Positions 22,791 through 36,261 of a stretch of DNA of 64,000 bases are shown here, piece after piece (the first letter of the stretch is position 1; each line of letters begins with the position of its first letter). The position numbers and the translations under genes were made by a program. The notes under the pieces were generated by a model. It saw only the letters and a program-made list of their open reading frames with translations, made no database searches and was not told where the DNA came from. The DNA comes from Psettodes erumei. Its lineage: Eukaryota > Chordata > Actinopteri > Pleuronectiformes > Psettodidae. The DNA lies in contig JAFBJZ010000109.1 of NCBI GenBank assembly GCA_016785225.1, positions 496,001 to 560,000 of the forward strand, read 5' to 3'.

Positions 22791-23457
22791 CATCTAGTTA
22801 CACTGTGTAAAGCCTAACCACTGTGAATTACAGCAGGGAAGAAGAGACCAATGCCAATCACAAACACACACACACACACAAACTCGCACACATGCACACA
22901 CACAAAGCCATGCAGGCAAGACACTGCCAAACAGGTTAGGTGAGTGCAGGTAAAAGAGGAGGAAGGGCTATGCTAATGTCTGTACACACACAGAGAGAGA
23001 GAGAGAAACTAGCACACAGGTAGACAGTTGAACTGAAACTCAGCCAGGGCAGACTAACAGGTCGTAAAGGTGGGCACTGGCAGCACGCCGCCCCTGTAGA
23101 CAGGTGAGCAGTCAGAAAGCAGTCAGTGCTGGCAAGAAGCACTCATACAAGTAACAAAGCAGCGTGTTCCATAGGCCAGCAGTGTCAGGTAAACAGGCGG
23201 GCAGCTCCCACTGTCTGCTAGAGCTGGAGGAACTCAACAGCGACAGCGGCAGCAGCACAGAGCAGAAGCTATTACAGTGGCCTTTGTCCTCTGCTGCCCC
23301 CTCTTTGAGACACGCAGACACGCTGAGGCAACTACTGGGGTATTCAACCAACTCAGCTTTGCAAGGTCAGTCCACTTACAGCTCAAGGACTTCAGTTGGA
23401 TGTGTGCTTGCTCTCTTTTTTGATTGGGTTAATTATTTTCTTTCTTTCTTTCTTTCA
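22791..23457. other. CA/GA-rich stretch with several simple repeats
   Basis: (AC)n at about 22865-22881, CACACACAGAGAGAG at 22985-23006, and (CTTT)n at 23437-23457. Between them, 23200-23363 is GC-richer, with GACAGCGGCAGCAGCACAG and a donor-like CAAG|GTCAGT at 23363. It could be a 5' exon of an unknown transcript, but nothing confirms it. Confidence 0.35.
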
Positions 23458-26400
23458 TCCATGACTGCCCGTGTTTACATGCTGCTGGTCATACTCTGGT
23501 TAAGGGGACATTCAGGTTAATCAGAGTACATGAACGTTTGTGTCCCTGAGCTCAGTCCAGTGAATAAGTGAGCACTATTTTCATGCCTAATGATTAGTTG
23601 TAGTTTGATATAAATACACAAGTGGGGGAAACGACTGTTGATGTAGGTATCAACACAAGACGCAGTGGTGGTTTGGCCATGGAAAACAAAGTGTAAAAAG
23701 TAGATGCTGAAGGCCAGGTTTCTCTCAGGGATAGTTTAGCAGGTTACTGCAGTTCAATCTCATTTGGTTCCTGAGTAACCAAGTGAAGGGAGCTGATAAT
23801 GAGTGTGTAGGTGCAGCGGTTACCATGCAACACGCAGCACCAAGTGTGTGCCAAGCGTATTTGTGTACTGTCCTCCGGGGGATCCTCCTCATTAACAGAG
23901 GGACAGAGAGAGAGTGGTTAAAGGAGCTGCAGTACAAAGTTGCCTACCTGCTGTGGTTTTGTGTTACTCTGGTTTGCATTGTCAGGGGTAGCATGTACAC
24001 TACACGTACACACACAGAGCTGGAGGTTGTAATTTAACAGGTGTCATGGCTGCAGGCATCAGGTAGCACTGGATCCCCCTGTGTGTTAGAGAGAAAGAGA
24101 AGAGTGGAGAGATACTGCTTTATGCATCTAAAACATTTGTTCCTCTTCAAAATAAAATGAGGGCAGGGAGTAGGAAGTCAATATAAGTGAGCACCAAAAG
24201 CAATCATTATGAGAATAGTGAAACTAAGGTCCAGTTTTGGAATTAACTATGAACAGCTTATTCAAGGAATGTGCTTCAAATTTTAAGGTACTTGCACAGA
24301 AAATATTTAAGTGTTTTATTTTGCAAACTCAGACTGCATACAGTACAACACATAAAAATATCTTTAATTTATTGTTCTTCAGTAGTAGTTATTACAACCT
24401 AAGGATTTACTTTATTGTTAAGAAAAAGGAGAAAGCTAGGTGGAGCAATAGGGGGTTGGGTACTAGAGCTGAGAAAACAGACTGACAGATTGACTGTTTC
24501 CAATGTGACAGCAGTAGTCAATATCCAATGTCATCCAATGTCCATAACCATTCCAAAGTCTTGACCACGTTTTGGAACTGGCAGAGATCCTCTAACCTTA
24601 AAGGAAGTACTTCGCAAATTTTGTCGGTGACTCGTTTGGTTTGAAATTAGAAAATGTATATGCTGTTGGTAGAACTGAGGCATGTGTAATGTATGAGAGT
24701 TAATGTTCAGGTTGCTGTGTAGATATTTTTCATTCAAGGTTTTTGTTACTTTTAAGTCAAACTGACCCCTTGAGAGTTGAATAACACATCACATCTTAGT
24801 TTAATCTTTTAATCCATAACATTTAAATAGCTTTCATAGACATTAAATGTCTGTCTTTAATCTCATTTTCATCATTTTTCCTCATGCGATTTATGTCCGT
24901 TTTTTTTTTTATTTATATGCCTTTCTGCAAAGAACTTTTTCAAATGCTAATTTTACACAAATGGTACATTAATAATTCCAGCTTTCTGGCATTGTTTTGA
25001 AGCAGCTGCTCTTTGATTTGTTTTCCCTCTAGCCCTCTTTTCTTTCTAAGCTTTACTCTCTCTTAATACCATCAGACATTCCTTACCTGTGAGACGATGC
25101 GATATCACCTGTCGTCAATTCGCCTTTTCTCCTGCAACACGATCTGATGTGTCTCTCAAACAACAAAAGGCAACGAAGGAAATGAGGGGGGTTGGGGTGG
25201 GGGTGGGAGCGGAGGATGGAGAGGATGGGAGGCTGGTCTGCAGAGCGGTATCTCAGACAGTCCAGCACTTTCTTTGTTATCTGCTCTCCGTGAGGGAGAA
25301 AAGCATCCCACCTTCTTTATTATCATCAAGCATTGATAAGGACGGCCATGACTACTCATCTCTGCACAAAGGCAAGCTGATACCTCAAGGCCATATATGT
25401 GTGTGTATGTGTGTCTGAGGCCGTGTCTTGAAACCCAAAAACACCAGGAGATATCTTCTCCTTTTTTTTCTCTCTTACGAGATGATAGCGCTGGTGTGAT
25501 TTTTGTTGAGGTTTTGAGATTTCGGCTCACAGCTCATCGCTGTACAACAGACCTCAGTGGCATTTCAATGCAGGCATTCGAAGCAAAGAAAAAAAACAGG
25601 AACAGTTCTTACCGAATGGTAGAAAGTAGTTCTTGATTATCATTTCAGATGAATAAGTAGACACAAAACAGGCAATGCTTAGCCATGACCAATTGTATTT
25701 ATTTATTTGGAATTGTGTTTGATTTTTAATTGTAATTTAGCCCTTTATGTACTGTGTTGAGAAAGACCGGGAATATTGAGGGTAATTATGTCACTGCAGA
25801 AAGAACAACTATGACTGTTTGCTTTTGGTTACCAAAGCATATGAAAAACAACAAAACACACATAGACGGTAGTTGCTGGATGGTAAGAAGTGGATTCGAG
25901 TCCCTATGAATGAAGGAAGATATACAGTTTGCTAAGCTTGTATGTGATGATGCGAGAACCAGGTGGGAATTATTTTATGATGAGTGAGTGGAGGTGAGGA
26001 GAAATTCCTTGTACAAAAAATATCTATATTCTAAAAATCCTGTTAGTTATTTTGTTCATGCTGTTCATATCAGACCGATGTGGACTGTAACATTCCTTCA
26101 CCTAATATATGAAACAAAAAAATGCCATAGGCTTTTCATATATATTTTGGCCAATATTCTGTCTTAGGATAGCGACGTTTAAAAATGTGCTATATTTGGG
26201 TGGAAACTTGACTCATGACAACATTTCAGGTTATTTATAACATTATAACAGATTTGATTTGGAAATGTGTGTTACAGTACAGATGGAATGCATCATCACA
26301 TTATCACACATCTGCAGAAACTGTTGAGAGCTGTTGTTCCCTGGAGTGAAGTCAGTGGAAGTCAGCAGATTCTTTCTGGTGTTAATTAAAACTCTATCTT

Positions 26401-29400
26401 ACACTGTGGATTGAGTCAAGTTGTTTGTTTTATGAACACAGATGAGTGAGTCTTCAAGCAAAAGAAAAATTATCCAATTAAGAGAAAGTTGAAATTTTGT
26501 GGCTTGTTCATTCATTGTGATGTGTGTTATTATGTCTGTGGAAGAGGGACCAGTTTAAAATCATACTGCTGCATGAGTGCTGTGTTGACGGAGACCACAC
26601 AACTATCAAACTGCACCTGCATTCACCTGTGTTGTCAAGCCCTGACCTTTCCTCTGCTCATTAGTTCATAACACTGCATCTTAAACAAGCCTCATCAAAT
26701 GGGTTAAATATAGAACACTAAAGAGCAGGCTGTAAGCAGGATCACACAGTCAGCTGCAAGGTGACTGAAGTTGCTCTCGTGTTCCCCAGCAGACCGCTGA
26801 AAGACAAAAAATGTCGAATTCAAAAATGTCAACTTTCTGTTTCACCTTGTGACATTTTTCTGGGTTGTTTTTTTTTTTATTTCCTGAGCTGAAGTAGAGG
26901 TTTGCTGTCTTGTCCTATCTCTTCCTGCTATCTGTCCAGTCTGCTCACAATCCATGTCACTGTCTATAGATTGCCCTTCTTTATTTCATGGATGTGGAAG
27001 ACAGTGATTCTGATGCAAGGTAGGAAAATATCAAGATAGATTAACTGAAGAAAGTTTCTCTTTAGCTCACTGTTAAAATGCCTCCTATCCACACAGACAT
27101 CAGGTACATTCGAAAACATTTTTTATACCAAGCCACATTTATGCATCTTTGTTACTGATGAGCATTCTTTTTTCCTGTGACAGATACTGAAATTCCAGTG
27201 CAATTAAGTTGTGTTGAAAACAGCTAAGCTGGCTAACCATCAACAAAGTGAAATACAAGGATGATTGGAATGGGTAGTGACTGTCAAAGTTTTGCCCCTC
27301 AGTGTCAGTTTGTCTTAGATCAATCATCATGGATCAGGTGAAGGCAACAGCTCTGTATGCTTTATGAATCACAGAAATGTGGCTAATTTTATTTTAACTT
27401 TTGATACCTTATTGTAGGGGGCAGACCTGTGGCTGGATAACATTTACTGAATGAGCCTTTTCCTGGAAAGTGATTTCAATGTCTCTCCGACCCAAGTGGA
27501 CTGAATTTATTTTTTATTTGTTTTCTCTCTTCAACTTACTACTTTTTATGACATTGTCTTGACAGTCTGATGGAAACATTAATTTATGTCTTTCTTGCTG
27601 CTTTTCTCTGCCTGGCTGTAAATTGCTGTCTTCAACACTGTGAGCTGTAGCCTCGAAGTAAAAGGGAGCAAATGAGCTCTGAAATACCAACTCCTCGGTA
27701 AAACACACTCGGTGTGACCTTTAGTTATCGGACAAATTGAGCTGCGGCCAGAGCACACTCTTCAGTGAACAGCTGGGAACTTTTAGGAAGTCTATGTGTG
27801 TGTCTTGTATATGAATTTTTGCACTGGCGATTGTATTGGTAATGGCCATGTTTGGGGCAAATTTTCCATTTTCTTTCTGTTTATATGTAGTTTGGTTCTG
27901 CATGGATGTGAGAGGGAACCTTCTTGGTTTGCTGGCACCAAACAAAATGAGTTGTTCATTTCATTATCTTGGAGTGAATTGCAGATGTTTGCAGTCAGCC
28001 AGTGACCTTTACTTCCGATTCAGTTAGAGTGTGCGTTCGTGATGTGAGTGTGTGTGTTTGCGAAGAGACAAAAGAGGAGAGAGAGATTGCTTGAATCAGC
28101 ATACACAGGAATGAAACAGAGCATGATTGTATCATTGATGTTGTTTCATATTTATTTCCAGATTTCTCCTTTTATGTCTTTTAATATGTGAGTGTATGTG
28201 TGCACAAGTTAAGTGTGTACGTTTATGGAGGGTTGCAGGAAAGATCACTCTCACTAGTCAGGCAAATTTCAGTGACATGAATAAGACTAAAGATTGAGAT
28301 ACATTTACATAAACCTATCATCTATTCATTTTTTTCCTCTAACTTTTATAAGCTAGCTGGACTTACATATTATGTGGAAACATATTGTACAGGAAACAAA
28401 CTGTTGTTGTGTGGTATATACTGGCAATGTGTGTAATATAATGTTGCACATCATACAAGGACAAGGGGATGTGCTGGTAGCGAGTGGAAGTAAAAAAAAA
28501 ATACAAGAGATCAAATGTTTTAACTCAATTTACTGAAATAATTGTGCTGATGCTTTGTGTGTGTTATTTTTTACAATAAATAATCAGCCCTCCCAAAGTG
28601 TGCATGCAGCTGAAATCAGAGATGATAGTCCACAGGCAAACAAGCTAAAAGCCGAACAGGCCTATAATCTCTAAGTATACAATGACTGGTGTTATGGCTT
28701 GCACGGGAAATGTCGAGGGCAATATGTATGTACAGTGGAGTCTAATGTCTGGGTTCGTTGTGCTGAACAGTCTCAGCAGCGAGATCGCACCACTACCATA
28801 AGGCCTTAGGGGAAAACATGATTCAGTCAGTCACCACCTGTACTGCTTGAAGCTAAGCGTTGTCACACAGCACTCAAGTGAGTTTTAACACTATTTAAGG
28901 TCATAATGATTTCATTTGGCTGACGGTTAGTTTTATGACATATAAAAGGCCAGGCAGGAGGAAGTGAAAGCTTTTGTCAGCCTCATACTTGGGCATATAG
29001 CTACTGTCATTCCTGAAGGCAATACACACAAGGGCAAACTCAATTTGCATCTAACTTGCAAAAATAACAGTAGAAAGCATTTCAGGTCATTACTACTAGG
29101 TGTAAACAAGGAGCTAATGACGCTATACATCATATAATGTAATGCATTTGTTCCTAAAGTTAATAGGCTGTGATAGACACTCGAGGTATACAAGACCTGT
29201 AGTTCAGTATCTGTCTCACAGTTGATCCATGGTTTGGAGGGAATCTTGTGTGTATCTTGTGTGTCCCTATGCCAACCAATTGAACAACATTTACATTGGG
29301 ATTCAAGCCTCTTGGACTCAAGAGATCTAAATCTCTTGTTAACTGGACTCCAGGACATGGCATAAAGCTTAGACAATTTCCTGCATTTATTGAAGAGAAA

Positions 29401-30152
29401 AAATGTGTTCACACCTTTGTTTCATGACAAATCTGCATGGCTTCATCCCTGATAGCAGCAGCAAGTGGAATAAAGATAGTGAAGCTCTTCACTGTAGACA
29501 AGAATGAACCCGTGCGTACAACCAATTTGAAAAACTGAACTGTGTAACGTTTAAAATCTACCACTCATAAAGAAATCAAACTGCCTCAAGGGTACAAGCA
29601 GGAAGTCAGTTCCTGTCACAGCCAGTCTTACAGATGATTTGACAGTGCTGTTATTAATGTGTCACGAGAGGAAGAAGACAAATAAAAGAAACAGCAACCT
29701 TTTGAAATCTATATTGGTGTTCAGTAGAGTTGCATGTCAGCTGATTGGTAACTGCAGCTGCAGGTCTTCTTTATTTGGAGTGACAATCAAACCTTCTCAT
29801 TGATAATTTTAGGATCAAACTGAAATGCTCTAATAGAAAAACCACACAGAGGTCCTTCGTCTATATCACAAAAGGGAGCCATTGTGGAGTGAGGAGCATG
29901 GCTGGCATGAAATTACCCAGGTCTACTTTTAGGTTACTTTTGTTATAGGAGTAAATTACAGGTCATGAGTCAACATGTTTCTCTCTCTGTTGCTGGCTGT
30001 CATTCTTAAGATACTTCAACAGTATTCTTCTTTTGGAAAATAGTAATAGTATAGTAATAATCATTTTTTGAGTCATTAAATGTGTATACAAGGATGTTGG
30101 AAGGATTTAGGGCTGTAGAAAACTGACTCTGTGACCTTCGCTATAAACAAAA
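23458..30152. other. Long unique non-coding stretch
   Basis: No gene, RNA or transposon recognised in 6.7 kb. Points of interest: a minus-strand donor-like CACAG|GTAAGG (complement near 25083-25095) next to a CpG-containing frame (25090-25268); a 159-codon minus-strand frame at 28933-29412 without a recognisable domain; and a perfect CTGCAGCTGCAG palindrome near 29752. None is strong enough to call a gene. Confidence 0.45.
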
Positions 30153-30476
30153 TACACGTATGAGCCATAACATTAAAACCACCTGCCTAATATTGTGTTG
30201 GTCCCCTTTGTGCCACCAAAACAGTTCTGACTCATCAAGGTATGGACTCTGCAAGACTTCTGAATGTGTCCAGTGATCTCAGGCACCAAGACATCATCTT
30301 ACAGATCATTTTAGTCCTGTAAGTTGTGAGGTGTGGCCTCCATGGGATGAGATTGAAATCTGTGGAATTTGGAGGCCAAGTGAACCCTTGAACTGTGTAC
30401 AGCATCAAACTCCCTCAGCCCACTTTCCTTCTTCCCATAGTACATCCTGTTGTCATCTCTTCCCCAGGTAAACAAT

Positions 30477-30511
<35 letters not shown>

Positions 30512-31044
30512 GCCATCCACATGATGTTCAAGCAATCATGATTCATTAGACCAGACTGCCTTTGTCCATTGCTCTATGGTCCAGTTCTGATTCTCACATG
30601 CTCCTTGCAGGAGCTTTCAGCAGTGGACAGAGGTCAGTATGGACCCTCTGACCAGCCTGCAGCTCCACAGCCTCATACACAACCAGCATTTAGGTTTTCA
30701 GCAGTGTTACAGTAGCTATTCTGTGGCACTGGACCACACGGGTGAGGCTTCACTTTCCATGAGCATCAGTGACCCTGTCACCAGTTAACCGGTTCTCCTT
30801 CCCTGGACTAGTTTTGGTAGGTACTGACCACTGCATCCTGAAAACAGCCCACAGGACCTGCTGTTGTCAAGCCTTCACAATTGGACCCTTGTGTCAAAGA
30901 CGCTGCCCATTTTTGTGTCAAAGACTTGACTTAGACTTGCTGTCTAATATATCCAATCCCTTGACAGATGGCATTGTAACAAGATCATAAATGTTTTTTT
31001 CACTTCACCTGTCAGTGGTTTTTATGTTATGGCTCATCATTGTA
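30153..31044. mobile_element. TIR element of Tc1/mariner style, about 890 bp
   Basis: The left end, TACACGTATGAGCCATAACA plus TTAAAACCAC (30153-30182), and the complement of the right end, TACAATGATGAGCCATAACA plus TAAAAACCAC (31015-31044), match at 26 of 30 positions, and both begin with TA as expected for a TA target. The interior has no intact frame. It contains landmarks of a fish repeat (GGTAGGTACTGACCACTGCA near 30816, then CACTTCACCTGTCAGTGG beside the right end). A (CA)n tract at 30478-30509 has expanded inside it. A partial relative lies at 9425-9520. It is probably a non-autonomous or strongly decayed member moved by a Tc1-like transposase. Confidence 0.75.
30478..30509. repeat. (CA)n microsatellite inside the TIR element
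   Basis: About 16 CA units interrupting the element. Confidence 0.93.
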
Positions 31045-34000
31045 GTCCACAAACAAACACATCAATACTCACATTCAATAGAAGTTAACCAGGGTAGATA
31101 ATCAGGTAACCTTTCAGTAAATCTATGCTTGTAAGTATGTAATGTTTATATAAGTCCCTCAGGGGAAGCTTTGGAATGACACAGCCTTCAAGAATTTGAG
31201 ATGTTGCCATAAGATGGATCTCTGTTTTGGCAATTGATTACATGGGCTACAACATGTTTGCTTTCTGATCTTTGAATTCAGGCACAGACCACCCAGACAC
31301 TGTATTGGCATTCCTGCAAAAAGGCTGGGACACTCATGTTATCACTTATTTAAATATACTATTTTAATTGCGGTGCTTGGGCCATTTTTAGGAATGCCTT
31401 TCAGGGCATATTGTCAGAGTGCGTTATCACAGTTCCCCTAATGCTTTACTTAGAAACAGCTTTGCATTCTTTAAAAAAAAAATGTTAGAATAGGTTTGAC
31501 ATGATACTTGATGTGTGCTGGATGTCAGTTCCTGAGATGAAGCATGTAATTATACTTCAAAGGAAGTGAAAACTGAGTCTGCAAATACACCACACTCGTC
31601 TCTGAGACAGCGTACACTGTCATGTGTGACAACGCGCCCTGACACGAAGCAGGCTGTCAAAAAGTATGACACGGTCTTTCAACTATAATAACTTCTAGTA
31701 AATTATTAAGACTTTTAAAATGCCACTTTCGGAGAAAGCTTCATCTTTAAACTCTAATCATTTTTTAAAAAATTGAGAAGTATGTCAGCATTTAAGGTAG
31801 TGCTGAGAAACACACTGAGTAAAAAATGACAGTTAACTACACGTCTCCCTTGTGTTGCCATGTTTTCTTGTAGGAAAGTGCTCATGATGGCTGCTGACAA
31901 ATTAAGACACCGCATGTGTGACATGTAGACTGACTGTAACAAATCATGGCCTAGTGTGCATGCAAACAAACTTTACACGTACATGCACACATGTAGCCTG
32001 ACACATCAGCTGATCAAAGAGCACTTTTTGTCCATTTCCCTCCCAGCAAGCAGTTCCTCTCCTCCCAAGTCAATTTGACAAATCCATTAGGGATAAATTT
32101 CAGAGAGACTTTATGAAAAGCAGCTGCATTTTTTTTTCTCCCAGCACAGAGAGGAGCATCATAAATGAACCCATGATGATGGAAATGACAGTCCTGGGGA
32201 GGGGGGGGCAAGATATTTGTGTGTGAGCACACGTATGTGTGTGTATGTGTCATTTGTATCCCTATATGATTGTTATTGCTGTATTTTTATACCTAAAGCA
32301 TTTCTTCAAACTTTTTTTCCCCACAAAGCTGCACAATCATTTGCCATGACTTATTAAAACTAGTTAACAGCTCCCATCTTCTGTGTATGTGCATGGAATT
32401 GTGGAATGGACTTTATTGTATATACAGTATCTTTGTATGTATTATTTATTTCTATATCTTCTTGCTTTGACAGGAAATTCTCTCTTGTAGTATTGTCTGT
32501 GTGTCAACCATATAGTGAAGTAAACACCAGTGTACCTTCAGGACAAACAAGGCAAGCAGACATCAGTTACAACAATAGTGTAAGGAAAGTGTAACCTCCC
32601 CTTACATCTCAGAACCGTGTTATGTTCATAGGCCATAGGTCGAGCTGGAACAGAGTGAAGGGTGGATCTGACTGCTGAGAACAATACAAACATCCCCTGT
32701 TGTATCTATTTTCCCCAAAATGGGACAATAATTTACAGAATGAACATCATGTTGTATTGAAGAAGAGGTGAACTTAGTGACTGAGACCATAAACTCAGTA
32801 TGAAAATATTTAATGAAGTCACAAATCCATTGAGATTTTTTTATCGACTTCTATACAGTGGAGTCATCCCATAGTGGTCATTCAGTAGAAGACAAGTCCA
32901 AGACACTTCTGCATTGTTTTTCAGACACAGAAGCTGTGTCCATGTTATCATGGTGTATTGTTCTGTCCTACAAAAGATATGATATTGTTCAGTTGTATTT
33001 ACTTTGGAAGGTACTTCCCTCTTCTGGCCACAGTAGGCTCTTATAAGCTAGGTTGGCAATCAGTCATTGTATTTGTTGTTTCTGTCATTTACATGGGTGT
33101 GGCTGTGTCCCCGTGACAAAGGTGTGTGTGTGTGTGTTTGGGGGGGGGGCATTTTTGGACATTGGTGCATTCACATTGAAGACAATCCTGGGATCTTGTA
33201 GAGGTGGCTAGCTGTAGACACATGTACTTGTCAAACTGCTGTTGATTCAGCTTCCACCATTCTGCTCGTGCATTAGAAAGCTACATCAAAGGGCTTTTCT
33301 TCCTGAAAGTTAAGAGGTAGCAAGTAAACCAGGTGATTACACTTTGACTTAAAATCATATGAAATCAAAGTTGGCTCAATAATCATATTTGTCAACATGT
33401 GTAACAGACTTGGAGAAGAGAGTTGAGACTGGCAGTACAGCTGTGAATGCACCAGTGAAGGTATGTGCAGGCTATTTGTCAATAAATAAAAGCTGCAACT
33501 GAAGACCCAAGGTAAGTTCCCAAGTCTTGCCTGCCATGTGCTGATTGAAGGGGAAGGGGCTGGCCCTGATGTCAGCTGACTCCGACCCCAGAGCAGAATA
33601 CAAAGACTCCTGTGCGCTCCCTAACTCTGGTCAGGACAAGAAGCCAGGAAAGGATAACCATAATGAGGCAGGAAAAATGTTCTGTATTGTCAGATCATGG
33701 TAAAAAAGAAATGTCAAAACCATGACCAGCTGATTGGAAGAAGAGCATTAATGTTCTCCTGGCAAAAAAGCATATTTTAGATGTAAAAGATACTATAACA
33801 AAAACAGTGCAGTTATTATCATTAGATATCTAATTGGTGTAATTGTACAGTCCAAACACCTTCAAAGTAGTGACTTCTTGCAGACCTTCACTGAGTGGCT
33901 TCACCATCACTGCTGCTCAGAGAAGTGTGAACTCATTTAAATTCACAATTTCTCTGTTCAGGTGGATCCCTTTACAATGTGACAGGAAATGCTGTGACAA

Positions 34001-34049
34001 ACTGTGAATTGAGTCTGGGTGGTTAGTACAGGAATGGTCTACATGATAG

Positions 34050-34055
<6 letters not shown>

Positions 34056-34081
<26 letters not shown>
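34056..34081. repeat. (CA)n microsatellite
   Basis: About 13 CA units. Confidence 0.92.
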
Positions 34082-36208
34082 GGATGGCACCTGCCTTTCA
34101 TTTGGTAGGGAAAAAAAGATCCCAGATATGTGGTGTTCTGCTGGATACCACAGTGCACAGGGCACCAAGCTGCAGTGCACAGACACAAAAAGATAGAAAA
34201 TATTTAAAAAATGGGATCAGAAGTGAACTGATAAATGATACAGACTGACAGGTAGAAATTTGAGATTTCCCTTAAAAGTGGTGGTGATAGAAGTGGTGCT
34301 CTAAAATCAGGCAATCTTACTTCGCTGGTGTTGAAAAGACCTCCCAGACCCACCAGCAGGAAGTGGGTATTAGAAAAGCAGACAAACTGTCACAAAACAT
34401 TCATGAAGGTACAAGGAGGAGAGGCCTCAAGATGTATCTTACTTGAAGATGATTCTTCATCTTTATGAGGCGACTCCTATCTGACTCCTATCTGACTGCC
34501 CCACAATCTACCCAGTGGGGCCCAAGATAATTTAACATTTTTCTCTCCATTCTCTCTTGCCCTTCAGCTCAATCAAAGTCCTTGCCATTCACTCGTATGC
34601 CATATACTATTACAGTTCATCCAAAATAATGTCAAATATACACTTCCCTGGGGACTTTCTTGCTGCTTTTATTGAACTTGACAAATAGCTGGAGTCAGAT
34701 GTGGTGTTACACTGGGTTAGCGGTGAAAGAGCACCAATCAAATGTGTGTAAAGCAGACAACTTCATGTTGGTGTATAGGGTAGCAGCTCTTTTACAAGCT
34801 TCCTTTTTCAAACAAGTTGTTAGTTTTAGAAAGGCAACACATTTAAGATCTTTCTTGCTATTATCCAAGAATTTTAAGAAACAATGAATAAAAGTAAATA
34901 AATGAATCAAGACATTCATTAATTATCACTGGGCTCTGCAGTTCTCCTCGACTCCATTTTTAAATTCCTGCAGCTTGTTGTCTTGGTTTTACAGTCCTCC
35001 AATGAACTGCATTGTTTCAGTCTCCCATCAACCTGAGTTCAAGCCACAAGGCAGATGTTTTAAGTGAAATGGCTCTAGTAAATTTCACTGTGTACTAGCT
35101 GCTCGGCACAGAATACAATTCATAAGATCTGAGAGATTATATACCTGCAGCATGTGTATAGTTCAAAGGATATGGTTCTAACGCCCCTCAATAACTGTAC
35201 TCATAATGTAATACTTTACACTAAGTTGTGTGTGATTAAAGCCTGTTTGTAATTCTAAGGTGTATTTCTAACTGTAGATGTCCATCCTAGTGTCCCTTGG
35301 TAAGGTTTGAGAGTTGGGGGATGGGTTGCACTATGATTATTGATTATTGATAATTGTCTTCATTATAAAATTTCTTATATGATTCATTTCAGAGGCACGT
35401 GGTCAACACCCCATATGCTATAATGACAAGTGAAAATAAATGAGGGCATATGTTCTAATACAAAGTCTGGATGGAGCGTGGGGATGTAGTAACACTTGTC
35501 CACGTGACACATCAGACAGAAATTCAATGAAGCTATCACAAGTGATTTTGAACTTATTTTACAGTGCAGTCATCAAGCATGCTGCAAGAAGGGCAACTTA
35601 ATTTAAAATTGTATCGCTAATTACAGTCTATACAGCTGCATTCAGCTCCCTGTTCATATATGTTTATCTCATTTTGCTGATTAAAATAATTGCCATATAG
35701 TCACAATGTTTGTGTGAAGCATCTCTAATGAGCACCACTTATCCAAATCTGTAACATGATTAAGGCAAAATGCTTCTACTACAGCATTATAATAATGCCT
35801 TGTGATGCTGTAGAAAAGACAACACAAGAGTCAGGGAGTCTGATTTCATTTTCCTAATTTGTTTATTTCATGAAAGATCAGCCAGCCAAGGTTGAGTTTA
35901 AAGCTCATATTACATTGTAGCTTGAATTATGTAGCATGATAAGAACGCAGACAGAAAATATTCACCTAAAAACAGTCTGTTCTTTATTGTTGAAGGCTCA
36001 AACAAGGTTTTTTCTTTCCCTTTCCTCATTCTTGGTATTCATCCAGTTTCTCTTTGTCCTGCTGCAGAGCTCAGGACCTCTAACATCAGATTTATTAGAC
36101 TGTCAGTGGACTCAGCAGTACCTGCTTTGATACTCTGAGCTCATGGTGCCAGTGTGTTTATGTGTGTTTTATTGAGCTGTGCATAGGTGCAATTGTGTGC
36201 ATACATTG

Positions 36209-36209
<1 letters not shown>

Positions 36210-36253
<44 letters not shown>

Positions 36254-36261
36254 TGTGTGTG
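36210..36261. repeat. (GT)n microsatellite with two GA interruptions
   Basis: About 50 bp of GT units interrupted by GTGAGT near each end. Confidence 0.92.

Noticed and set aside
25880..25905. GGATTCGAGTCCC as a tRNA or SINE B box
   Set aside because: No A box at the right distance, no cloverleaf, and no SINE body or tail around it.
28790..28870. Resemblance to 5S rRNA (GAAGCTAAGC near 28850)
   Set aside because: Only a ten-base match; the other 5S internal control elements are not in place.
28933..29412. A 159-codon minus-strand frame
   Set aside because: No recognisable motif, no good splice context, and overlapping open frames in other phases; length is within chance for AT-rich DNA of this size.
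32460..32530. Acceptor-like CTTGCTTTGACAG followed by GTAAAC
   Set aside because: The enclosed bases have stops and the donor is weak.
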